Source of the DNA: Vibrio qingdaonensis
GTDB taxonomy: Bacteria > Pseudomonadota > Gammaproteobacteria > Enterobacterales > Vibrionaceae
DNA length: 62,966 nt
Reading direction: 5' to 3'
NCBI RefSeq assembly: GCF_026191675.1
Contig: NZ_JAKRRY010000032.1
Span: 1 to 62,966, forward strand
Shown: piece by piece, positions 55,824-62,966 of the stretch
Layout of the letters: each line of letters begins with the position of its first letter
How positions within the stretch are numbered: position 1 is the first letter of the stretch
Made by a program: the position numbers and the translations under genes
The notes under the pieces: model-generated
What the model saw: only the letters and a program-made list of their open reading frames with translations
The model's database searches: none
What the model was told of the DNA's origin: nothing

Positions 55824-57044
55824 ATGAGCAAGAAAAGCGTAAAGAAAGTTGTTGTAGCCTATTCTGGCGGTCTTGATACGTCTGTGATCATTCCGTGGCT
55901 AAAAGAGAATTACGACTGTGAAGTTGTCGCGTTTGTCGCGGACGTGGGCCAAGGCGAAGAAGAGCTGAATGGCATCGAAGAAAAAGCCAAGGCATCAGGC
56001 GCGTCTGAATGTTACATCGCTGACCTAAAAGAAGAGATGGTTGCTGAGTACATTTACCCAACCCTAAAAACAGGGGCGTACTATGAAGGCAAATACCTGC
56101 TAGGTACGTCAATGGCTCGTCCGATTATTGCTAAAGCACAGGTGGAAGTGGCGCGTAAAGTTGGCGCGGATGCGTTGTGCCATGGCTGTACGGGTAAAGG
56201 TAACGACCAAGTACGTTTTGAAGGTGCGTTTGCCGCGCTTGCCCCTGATCTGCATGTTATTGCGCCATGGCGTGAGTGGGATCTGGTTAGCCGTGAAGAG
56301 TGTCTAGATTACCTAGCTGAGCGTAACATCCCTTGTAGTGCTTCACTGACTAAGATCTATTCTCGCGATGCTAACGCATGGCATATTTCAACAGAAGGCG
56401 GCGTTTTAGAAGATACTTGGAACGCGCCAAATGACGATTGCTGGGCGTGGACCGTTGACCCTGAACAAGCACCGAACGAATCTGAAACGGTGACGCTACA
56501 AGTGGCTAAGGGTGAAGTGGTTGCGGTTGATGGTGAAACGATGACGCCATACAACGCATTGGTTTACCTCAATGAAAAGGGCGCTAAACATGGCGTGGGT
56601 CGTATTGATATCGTTGAGAACCGTTTAGTAGGTATGAAGTCTCGTGGCTGTTACGAAACTCCGGGTGGCACTATCATGATGGAAGCGTTGCGTGCGGTTG
56701 AGCAATTGGTTCTGGATAAAGCGGCGTTTGAATTCCGTGAAGAGCTAGGCGTGAAAGCGTCTCACCTTGTTTACGATGGTCGTTGGTTTACACCGCTTTG
56801 CAAATCGATTCTTGCTGCAACGGAAGAGTTAGCGCAGGACGTGAATGGCGAAGTGGTGATCAAACTTTATAAAGGTCAAGCGACGGTGACTCAGAAGCGT
56901 TCAGACAACAGCTTATACTGTGAAGAGTTTGCGACCTTTGGCGAAGATGAAGTGTATGACCAAAGCCATGCCGAAGGCTTCATCCGTCTTTACTCACTTT
57001 CAAGCCGTATCCGTGCATTGAATGAAGTTAAGAAAAACAAATAA
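55824..57044 (+). CDS. argG: Argininosuccinate synthase
   Basis: A 406-residue ATP-dependent ligase. The N-terminal P-loop AYSGGLDTSV is at residues 12-21, and GCTGKGNDQVRFE near 117 binds citrulline/aspartate. It resembles the longer classical ArgG. It has a terminator downstream, so argHA is separately promoted. Confidence 0.97.
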   Translation: MSKKSVKKVVVAYSGGLDTSVIIPWLKENYDCEVVAFVADVGQGEEELNGIEEKAKASGASECYIADLKEEMVAEYIYPTLKTGAYYEGKYLLGTSMARPIIAKAQVEVARKVGADALCHGCTGKGNDQVRFEGAFAALAPDLHVIAPWREWDLVSREECLDYLAERNIPCSASLTKIYSRDANAWHISTEGGVLEDTWNAPNDDCWAWTVDPEQAPNESETVTLQVAKGEVVAVDGETMTPYNALVYLNEKGAKHGVGRIDIVENRLVGMKSRGCYETPGGTIMMEALRAVEQLVLDKAAFEFREELGVKASHLVYDGRWFTPLCKSILAATEELAQDVNGEVVIKLYKGQATVTQKRSDNSLYCEEFATFGEDEVYDQSHAEGFIRLYSLSSRIRALNEVKKNK

Positions 57045-57094
57045 CAAAGTGAAGACAAACAAATAATGCCAACCTAGGCTATTTGGATTAAGGT

Positions 57095-57126
57095 AAACCC
57101 ACTTGCAGTGCAAGTGGGTTTCTTGT
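57095..57126 (+). terminator. argG terminator
   Basis: Perfect stem AAACCCACTTGC / GCAAGTGGGTTT with a three-base loop, then TCTTGTTTTA. Confidence 0.85.
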
Positions 57127-57161
57127 TTTATAAGGATAAAGAAAACAAGAATACGAAATGG

Positions 57162-57200
57162 CGTGAATAATTATGTGAAATAAGTGAATTTTTACTTTAT
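57162..57200. promoter_or_regulatory. Pair of ArgR-box candidates upstream of argHA
   Basis: Two 18-bp sites, 57162-57179 (TGAATAATTAT core) and 57183-57200 (TGAATTTTTAC core), are separated by three bases, the canonical ARG-box spacing. Each matches one half of the consensus well and the other poorly. Confidence 0.6.
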
Positions 57201-57307
57201 TTTCTTTTTGATTTGCCGTAAGTTGAACCTATCAAAAAAACAAACTGACTTTGATTAGATTCCATCGTTAGACAAGCAGTGAATACCGAGCAGTTAGGAG
57301 AGTGACA

Positions 57308-59182
57308 ATGGCATTATGGGGCGGAAGATTTACCCAAGCAGCAGATACGAGATTCAAAGACTTTAATGACTCATTACGCTTTGATTATCGATTAGCTGAG
57401 CAAGACATTGTCGGCTCGATTGCTTGGTCTAAAGCACTGGTTTCAGTGGACGTGTTAACCGTTGATGAGCAGCAAAAGCTGGAATTGGCGTTGAACGAAC
57501 TGAAACTTGAAGTGATGGAAGATCCTGAGCAGATTTTACGTTCTGATGCGGAAGACATTCATAGTTGGGTTGAACAGCAACTGATCAGCAAAGTCGGCGA
57601 TTTAGGCAAAAAGCTGCACACAGGTCGTTCACGTAACGATCAAGTCGCGACGGACCTTAAATTGTGGTGTCGCCAGCAAGGGCAACAATTGCTGCTCGGT
57701 TTGGATAGGCTGCAAACCCAAATGGTCGATGTGGCGAGAGCACACCAAGAAACGGTACTGCCTGGTTATACTCACCTTCAGCGTGCTCAGCCAGTGACAT
57801 TTGCGCACTGGTGTATGGCATATGTAGAAATGTTTGAACGGGACTATTCTCGTTTAGAAGATGCGATTAAACGCTTGGACACTTGTCCGTTGGGCTCGGG
57901 CGCGCTGGCGGGTACCGCTTATCCAATGGACCGTGAAGAGCTGGCACATAACTTAGGTTTTCGTCGTGCCACGCGCAATAGTTTAGATTCTGTTTCTGAT
58001 CGTGACCATGTGATGGAGTTAATGTCGATCGCGTCTATTTCGATGCTGCATCTTTCTCGTCTCGCAGAAGATATGATTTTTTATAATTCAGGTGAATCCA
58101 ACTTCATCGAATTGGCAGATACGGTAACCTCTGGTTCATCGTTAATGCCACAAAAGAAAAACCCCGATGCACTGGAACTGATTCGTGGTAAAACCGGGCG
58201 TGTTTACGGTTCGCTTGCGGCGATGATGATGACGGTAAAGGCATTACCACTGGCATACAACAAGGATATGCAAGAGGACAAAGAAGGCCTGTTTGATGCG
58301 CTCGATACATGGAATGACTGTATGGAAATGGCAGCGCTTTGTTTTGATGGCATTAAAGTGAATGGTGAACGTACATTAGAAGCGGCGAAACAAGGTTACG
58401 CCAACTCGACAGAGCTTGCTGACTACTTAGTCGCAAAAGGCATTCCTTTCCGTGAAGCACACCATATTGTCGGTGTGGCGGTGGTCAGCGCGATTGCCAA
58501 AGGCTGCGCACTAGAAGAGCTCTCCATTGCTGAGTTGCAAGAATTCTCGCCAGTCATTGAGCAAGATGTTTACGATATTCTGACCATTGAAAGCTGCCTT
58601 GAGAAGCGTAACGCTTTGGGTGGGGTCGCACCTCAACAAGTCGCTTACGCCGTGGACCAAGCGGAGAAGCGCCTAAGTTCTCGTGATAACTCGGCAGTGA
58701 AAGTTCGCTCAGCTCGTCTGACCGACATTGATGCGCTAGAGAGTATGGTGGCGTATTGGGCAAATCAAGGTGAGAATTTACCAAGAAACCGCAATGAGTT
58801 AGTGCGTGATATTGGCTCCTTTGCTGTCGCAGAACACCATGGTGAGGTCACTGGTTGTGCTTCCTTGTATGTGTATGACTCAGGGTTAGCCGAAGTTCGT
58901 TCTCTAGGGGTTGAAGCTGGCTGGCAAGGTCAAGGGCAGGGCACTGCGATTGTTCAGCACTTGGTTGAGAAAGCCCGTAAGATGGCGATTAAAAAGGTCT
59001 TTGTACTGACTCGTACCCCTGAGTTCTTTATGAAGCATGACTTCATTCCAACATCGAAGACGTTATTGCCTGAGAAAGTGCTAAAGGACTGCGATCAATG
59101 CCCAAGACAACATGCGTGTGATGAAGTGGCGCTAGAAGTGAACCTGGCAGAGCAAATTATCGCAAAAATGAATGTTGCCTAA
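57308..59182 (+). CDS. argH: Argininosuccinate lyase fused to N-acetyltransferase domain
   Basis: A 624-residue fusion, ArgH(A), from ATG 57308 (MALWGGRF). Residues 1 to about 455 are the lyase, with the signature SGSSLMPQKKNPD near 278. From about 463 a GNAT domain follows (VRSARLTDIDALE, AEVRSLGVEAGWQGQGQGTAIV) that may act as N-acetylglutamate synthase. The fusion is known in Vibrio and Moritella. The tail has CDQCPRQHAC. No separate argA is present in the window. Confidence 0.95.
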   Translation: MALWGGRFTQAADTRFKDFNDSLRFDYRLAEQDIVGSIAWSKALVSVDVLTVDEQQKLELALNELKLEVMEDPEQILRSDAEDIHSWVEQQLISKVGDLGKKLHTGRSRNDQVATDLKLWCRQQGQQLLLGLDRLQTQMVDVARAHQETVLPGYTHLQRAQPVTFAHWCMAYVEMFERDYSRLEDAIKRLDTCPLGSGALAGTAYPMDREELAHNLGFRRATRNSLDSVSDRDHVMELMSIASISMLHLSRLAEDMIFYNSGESNFIELADTVTSGSSLMPQKKNPDALELIRGKTGRVYGSLAAMMMTVKALPLAYNKDMQEDKEGLFDALDTWNDCMEMAALCFDGIKVNGERTLEAAKQGYANSTELADYLVAKGIPFREAHHIVGVAVVSAIAKGCALEELSIAELQEFSPVIEQDVYDILTIESCLEKRNALGGVAPQQVAYAVDQAEKRLSSRDNSAVKVRSARLTDIDALESMVAYWANQGENLPRNRNELVRDIGSFAVAEHHGEVTGCASLYVYDSGLAEVRSLGVEAGWQGQGQGTAIVQHLVEKARKMAIKKVFVLTRTPEFFMKHDFIPTSKTLLPEKVLKDCDQCPRQHACDEVALEVNLAEQIIAKMNVA

Positions 59183-59256
59183 GCTGCTGAAATTAAATGG
59201 TTTAATAAAAAGATCGAAAAAGTTTTAAAAAAAGATCATTTTTAAGGGAACAAATG

Positions 59257-59308
59257 AGAAAAAGCCCGGTCTATTAAAGTACCACTGCTTTTTCTTAGAA
59301 GAATCTAA
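59257..59308 (+). other. Two overlapping stem-loops after argHA
   Basis: AGAAAAAGC (59257-59265) pairs with GCTTTTTCT (59287-59295). A second stem CTTAGA / TCTAAG (59294-59309) shares two bases with the first, so they partly exclude each other. A terminator follows at once. Confidence 0.55.
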
Positions 59309-59347
59309 GAAGGCCCCAAGTCAGATTTGACTTTGGGGCTTTTTTCT
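59309..59347 (+). terminator. argHA terminator
   Basis: Stem GGCCCCAAGTC against GACTTTGGGGC (one bulge), seven-base loop region, and six T residues. Confidence 0.88.
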
Positions 59348-59439
59348 TTTTAGCGCTCTAGAAATGTCAGTGTGAATCTAGGCTACTGGGAATCTCATTT
59401 CCTATAAAAAGTGCGACATCACTTGCCGTGAGTGAGTAT

Positions 59440-60894
59440 CTAGCACCCTGGACCGCAGTCTAGGCAATGTTTAATCATTTCTGGACCAAGATGTAGCTTA
59501 GCATTGAGATCTCGCAACGCGGTTCGTACGCCTTCTTCAATCACTGGGTGGTAAAACGGCATATCCAGCATTTCTGATATCGTCATCTTGTTTTGATGCG
59601 CCCAGGCCAGTAAGTGAGCCAAATGTTCGGCATTCGGTCCCATCATTTCAGCCCCTAAGAATCGTCCTGTTCCTTGCTCACCATACACATGCAGTATGCC
59701 TTTGTTACGCAGCATCACACGAGAGCGACCTTGGTTTTCAAATGAGACTTCGCCTGTAGCAAAACAGCCGCAACCACCGAAGCGTTGTTCGAGTTGCTTA
59801 AAGGTTTCCCCGACCATGGCAATTTGTGGGTCGGAAAATACGGCAGAAATAGAGCTTCTTCTTAGTCCGGCGCGAATATCTGGGAACCGACCCGCGTTGT
59901 CGCCAGCAATACGCCCTTGATCGGCCGCCTCATGCAGTAATGGGATTTGGTTACTGGCATCACCAGCAATGAAAATATTTTTCGCCGATGTCTGAAGCGT
60001 GTAATGATCCGCGCTTGGCACCCCTCGTTCATCTAGGACAACCGTGGTATTTTCTAGTGACAATTTATCCACATTGGGGCGACGGCCTGTTGCCGCTAAT
60101 ACATAGTCGACAATAAAGGTGTCGGGTTCGCCATCAAGATTAATAAATTGGATTTCAACTTTTTCACCGTCGATTCGCTTCATGCTCTCGACTTTGACGT
60201 CTGCATCAAGGTAAAACTCTTCTTGGAATGCCTGATTGGCGTAGTTCATGATCTCGGGGTCAGTTAACGGACCTACCTGCCCACCAAGTCCAAAGACTTT
60301 GGTTTTGACTCCTAGGCGATGTAATGCCTGGCCTAATTCTAACCCAATCACTCCCGGACCAAAGACGGCAATTGAATCTGGAAGGTCATCCCATTCAAAG
60401 ACGTTATCGTTAACGATCAGTCGATCACCAAGATCGTTCCAGATCGCCGGATAAGCGGGGCGAGATCCTGTCGCGATAACGATTCGCTCTGCGATAATGG
60501 TTGTGTGATCGTCAACCACTAATGTGTGGTCATCAATGAAATTGGCATAGCCTGAAATTTTATCTGCCGCCGGGATCTCATCCACCCCTTCAAGGACAAA
60601 GCCAACGAATCGGTCGCGCTCGCTTTTTATGCGAGCCATCACTTCTTTACCGTTGATGAGGGTTTCACCTTGTGGGTAAATCCCAAACCCTGGTGCTTTT
60701 TCGATTTGATGTACGCTTTCCGCCGCTGCAATTAGTAGTTTAGAAGGCATGCAGCCAACACGTGCACAGGTTGTCCCGTAAGGACCACCTTCGATCAGGA
60801 CAACATTATCGGTATGGGCTTTGGCGGCGCGATAAGCGCCTAGGCCTGCGGTGCCACCGCCAATAATGGCGACATTTACATTTAACTGTTTCAT
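59440..60894 (-). CDS. Dihydrolipoamide dehydrogenase-like flavoprotein disulfide reductase
   Basis: A 484-residue class I disulfide reductase. FAD-binding IIGGGTAGLG is at residues 10-19; the redox pair is in TCARVGCMPSK (Cys43 and Cys48); NAD-binding FGPGVIGLELG is near 180; the interface His lies in PFYHPVIEEG near 460. The protein ends CLDCGPGC, a tail with three Cys not usual in Lpd. It is not next to pyruvate or 2-oxoglutarate dehydrogenase genes but next to prx-grx, so a role in peroxide defence is inferred. Confidence 0.88.
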   Translation of the reverse strand: MKQLNVNVAIIGGGTAGLGAYRAAKAHTDNVVLIEGGPYGTTCARVGCMPSKLLIAAAESVHQIEKAPGFGIYPQGETLINGKEVMARIKSERDRFVGFVLEGVDEIPAADKISGYANFIDDHTLVVDDHTTIIAERIVIATGSRPAYPAIWNDLGDRLIVNDNVFEWDDLPDSIAVFGPGVIGLELGQALHRLGVKTKVFGLGGQVGPLTDPEIMNYANQAFQEEFYLDADVKVESMKRIDGEKVEIQFINLDGEPDTFIVDYVLAATGRRPNVDKLSLENTTVVLDERGVPSADHYTLQTSAKNIFIAGDASNQIPLLHEAADQGRIAGDNAGRFPDIRAGLRRSSISAVFSDPQIAMVGETFKQLEQRFGGCGCFATGEVSFENQGRSRVMLRNKGILHVYGEQGTGRFLGAEMMGPNAEHLAHLLAWAHQNKMTISEMLDMPFYHPVIEEGVRTALRDLNAKLHLGPEMIKHCLDCGPGC

Positions 60895-61061
60895 AGCGAT
60901 ATCTCTTTAAGCAACGTGGGTAGACAAGCAGCAATGCCAGACTAAACAACAGTGATTTATTATTCTGAAGTGATAGAGCGTAACGGTAGAACCGAAAAAG
61001 AAGAGCCGGAAGTTGATCCACTCATATGCGCATGGCATTTGAGTGGATCACGATGAAATGA

Positions 61062-61790
61062 TTAACCGAGGTAGGCTTCTAATTCTTCGCTACCACCGAT
61101 GTGTTTACCGCCGATGAAGACTTGAGGAACCGTTGTACGACCACTAATGGCGCGTAGGCTTACTGTGGTTGCATCTTTTCCTAGAATCACTTCTTCATAT
61201 TGAAGACCGTGATCAATGAGGTTTTGTTTCGCTTTCGCACAGAATGGGCAACCTGGCTTAGAGAATACTGTGATGGAATCTTGCGTTTTGTACTCTGGTG
61301 CGAGGTACTTAAGCATAGTATCCGCATCTGATACTTTGAATGGGTCGCCTGGCTCATTAGGTTCAATGAACATTTTTTCGACCACGCCGTTTTTAACCAA
61401 CATGCTGTAGCGCCATGAACGCTTGCCAAACCCAATGTCATTTTTCTCAACCAGCATACCCATACCGTCGGTAAAGTCGCCATTACCATCTGGGATAAAG
61501 GTGATGTTTTCTGCTTCTTGGTCTGCTTTCCATGCATTCATCACGAAGGTGTCGTTGACCGATACACACACTATTTCATCGACACCATGCTCTTTAAAGA
61601 CAGAGAATAGCTCGTTATAACGTGGCAGGTGACTTGATGAACACGTTGGTGTAAATGCGCCAGGTAGGCTGAATAGAATCACGGTTTTGTCTTTAAACAG
61701 TTCATCGCTTGTTACGTTAACCCATGCGTCGCCTTGGCGAGTTGGAAAGGTAACTTGTGGAACCGCTTGACCTTCTTTTGATGCAAACAT
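61062..61790 (-). CDS. Hybrid peroxiredoxin-glutaredoxin
   Basis: A 242-residue fusion. The N-terminal Prx5-type domain has PGAFTPTCSSSHLP with the peroxidatic Cys50. The C-terminal glutaredoxin (about 172-242) has CPFC and the TVPQVFIGG cis-Pro motif. Such hybrids reduce peroxides with glutathione. It is divergent from oxyR, with an OxyR operator between them. Confidence 0.97.
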   Translation of the reverse strand: MFASKEGQAVPQVTFPTRQGDAWVNVTSDELFKDKTVILFSLPGAFTPTCSSSHLPRYNELFSVFKEHGVDEIVCVSVNDTFVMNAWKADQEAENITFIPDGNGDFTDGMGMLVEKNDIGFGKRSWRYSMLVKNGVVEKMFIEPNEPGDPFKVSDADTMLKYLAPEYKTQDSITVFSKPGCPFCAKAKQNLIDHGLQYEEVILGKDATTVSLRAISGRTTVPQVFIGGKHIGGSEELEAYLG

Positions 61791-61904
61791 AATGATGTCC
61801 TTTAAAATTCGTAGATTTGAATTTGTTAATAATTCTTAGAGAGCTTAGCTTGATCTGCTCTGTTTCGTTGAGACCATTATTAAAAAAATACGTTGATAGC
61901 TCCA

Positions 61905-61941
61905 ATCGTTTATTGTTATGGTATTGATAGTTATTTTCTAT
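61905..61941. promoter_or_regulatory. OxyR operator in the prx-grx/oxyR spacer
   Basis: Four tetranucleotides with exact seven-base spacing, ATCG-N7-TTAT-N7-ATAG-N7-CTAT, match the OxyR consensus ATAG/CTAT arrangement with two single-base differences. It ends 12 bases before the oxyR start codon. Confidence 0.8.
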
Positions 61942-61952
61942 CTAGGACTGTA

Positions 61953-62834
61953 ATGAACATTCGAGACTTTGAATACTTGGTAGCATTGGCGGAGCATAAG
62001 CATTTTCGAAAAGCGGCAGAGGCATGCTTTGTTAGCCAGCCCACATTGAGTGGGCAGATTCGCAAACTGGAAGATGAAATTGGTACGTCGCTGTTGGAAC
62101 GTAGCAGTCGACGTGTGTTGTTCACAGATTCTGGGTTACAGTTGGTTGAGCAAGCTAAGCGTATACTGAAGGAAGTCAAAACCTTCAAAGAGATGGCTGC
62201 GGGTCAAAGCGGTGAAATGACTGGGCCTATGCATATTGGATTTATTCCTACGGTTGGTCCTTATTTATTGCCAAAAATTGTCCCAAAACTCAAAGAGGCC
62301 TATCCGGATCTCGAGCTTTTTCTTCACGAGGCGCAAACTCATCAGTTGGTGAGACAGTTGGAAGAAGGCAAGTTAGACTGCCTCGTTTTAGCCTCGGTTG
62401 CTGAAACGGCGCACTTTAAAGAAATTGAAGTGTACAATGAGCCACTCAGCGTAGCGGTCCCTTGCGGCCATGAATGGGCCGATCAGCTTGAAGTTGATAT
62501 GCATGAACTTGAAGGGCGAACAGTACTGGCGCTAGGAGATGGACATTGCTTGCGAGATCATGCTCTTGGTTTCTGTTTTGCGGCCGGAGCAAAGGATGAT
62601 GAACGCTTTAAAGCGACGAGCTTAGAGACGCTCAGAAATATGGTGGCAGCTGGAGCGGGCATTACCTTGCTTCCTGACCTTTCATTGCCGAAAGAGCGTG
62701 AGAAGGATGGGGTGTGCTATGTCAGGGCGGTCAACCCAACGCCTTCAAGAAGTTTGGTATTAGCGTATCGTCCCGGCTCACCGTTACGAGTTCGATTCGA
62801 AAAAATAGCGGCGGCGATCGCCAGTTATTTATAG
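61953..62834 (+). CDS. oxyR: LysR-family peroxide sensor OxyR
   Basis: A 293-residue activator from ATG 61953 (MNIRDFEYLVALAEHKHF). The helix-turn-helix contains FRKAAEACFVSQPTLSGQ. The redox pair is at Cys199 (GDGHCLRDH) and Cys208, exactly as in E. coli OxyR. The 20-residue upstream extension from 61893 would overlap the operator and is rejected. Confidence 0.97.
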   Translation: MNIRDFEYLVALAEHKHFRKAAEACFVSQPTLSGQIRKLEDEIGTSLLERSSRRVLFTDSGLQLVEQAKRILKEVKTFKEMAAGQSGEMTGPMHIGFIPTVGPYLLPKIVPKLKEAYPDLELFLHEAQTHQLVRQLEEGKLDCLVLASVAETAHFKEIEVYNEPLSVAVPCGHEWADQLEVDMHELEGRTVLALGDGHCLRDHALGFCFAAGAKDDERFKATSLETLRNMVAAGAGITLLPDLSLPKEREKDGVCYVRAVNPTPSRSLVLAYRPGSPLRVRFEKIAAAIASYL

Positions 62835-62891
62835 CTGGTCTGATTCAGCACGTTAGACCTAACTTTGCTTGGTGCGCTCATTCGGCATAGC

Positions 62892-62946
62892 GTACTAATT
62901 CGGGATGTGCACTAATACGGGATAATGTACTAATACGGGATAGTAC
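62892..62946. repeat. 17-18-bp tandem repeat, 3 copies, at the right edge
   Basis: GTACTAATTCGGGATGT, GCACTAATACGGGATAAT and GTACTAATACGGGATAGT follow one another about 58 bases after the oxyR stop. A poly-A run and AAGCCCTCTGAAAGA follow, which may be the start of a terminator cut by the window edge. Confidence 0.8.
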
Positions 62947-62966
62947 AAAAAAAGCCCTCTGAAAGA

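Noticed and set aside
61717..61905. 62-codon minus-strand frame across the prx-grx start
   Set aside because: It overlaps prx-grx in another frame and covers the promoter region; no support as a gene.
1..62966. tRNA, rRNA or prophage genes
   Set aside because: No tRNA cloverleaf, rRNA segment, integrase or phage structural gene was recognised in the window.

Overview
The window looks like chromosome 1 of a Vibrio species. It carries aphA, the Vibrio-type argH fused to an acetyltransferase domain, the peroxiredoxin-glutaredoxin hybrid next to oxyR, and the gene order hslV-hslU / ftsN-cytR-priA-rpmE / metJ-metBL-metF / aphA-ppc-argE / argCBGH. I cannot fix the species from sequence alone.

Left third (1 to about 26.3 kb): a surface-polysaccharide (probably O-antigen) locus. 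It opens inside the 3' end of an ISAs1/H-repeat (IS1358-like) transposase whose last 73 bp are duplicated in tandem. A long plus-strand operon follows: manC-manB (GDP-mannose), rmlBADC (dTDP-L-rhamnose), wzm-wzt (ABC export), two methyltransferases, a truncated acyltransferase, a very large two-domain glycosyltransferase, gmd-rmd (GDP-D-rhamnose) and a GT4 glycosyltransferase. There is no wzx or wzy. Wzt carries a long C-terminal extension, and one methyltransferase ends in a predicted coiled coil, which together suggest a chain-capping, ABC-transporter-dependent glycan. A convergent minus-strand pair (GT4 plus a WbpM/FlaA1-type dehydratase) and a plus-strand pair (WbpV-like reductase plus small initiating sugar-phosphate transferase) look like a UDP-QuiNAc-type priming module. 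An unrecognised lipoprotein, a DUF900-type hydrolase and a frameshifted rjg (metallo-beta-lactamase/beta-CASP nuclease, the usual right edge of Vibrio O-antigen loci) close the region.

Middle (26.6 to 41.3 kb): proVWX glycine-betaine/proline uptake, two small uncharacterised ORFs, ugd (UDP-glucuronate), then core housekeeping genes on the minus strand: rraA, menA, hslU, hslV, ftsN, cytR and priA, with rpmE divergent.

Right third (41.6 to 63 kb): a short malic enzyme gene, then the methionine regulon (metJ divergent from metB-metL, and metF, both with tandem MetJ boxes), the quorum-sensing regulator aphA, ppc, the divergent arginine genes argE / argC-argB, argG and argHA with ArgR-box candidates, and an oxidative-stress cluster. 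That cluster is a flavoprotein disulfide reductase with a Cys-rich tail, Prx-Grx, and divergent oxyR with a near-consensus OxyR operator.

Non-coding DNA has a recurring theme: short tandem arrays (units of 7, 8, 17, 17, 17-18 and 21 bp) placed at or close to stop codons, two of them associated with inverted-repeat or hairpin structures.
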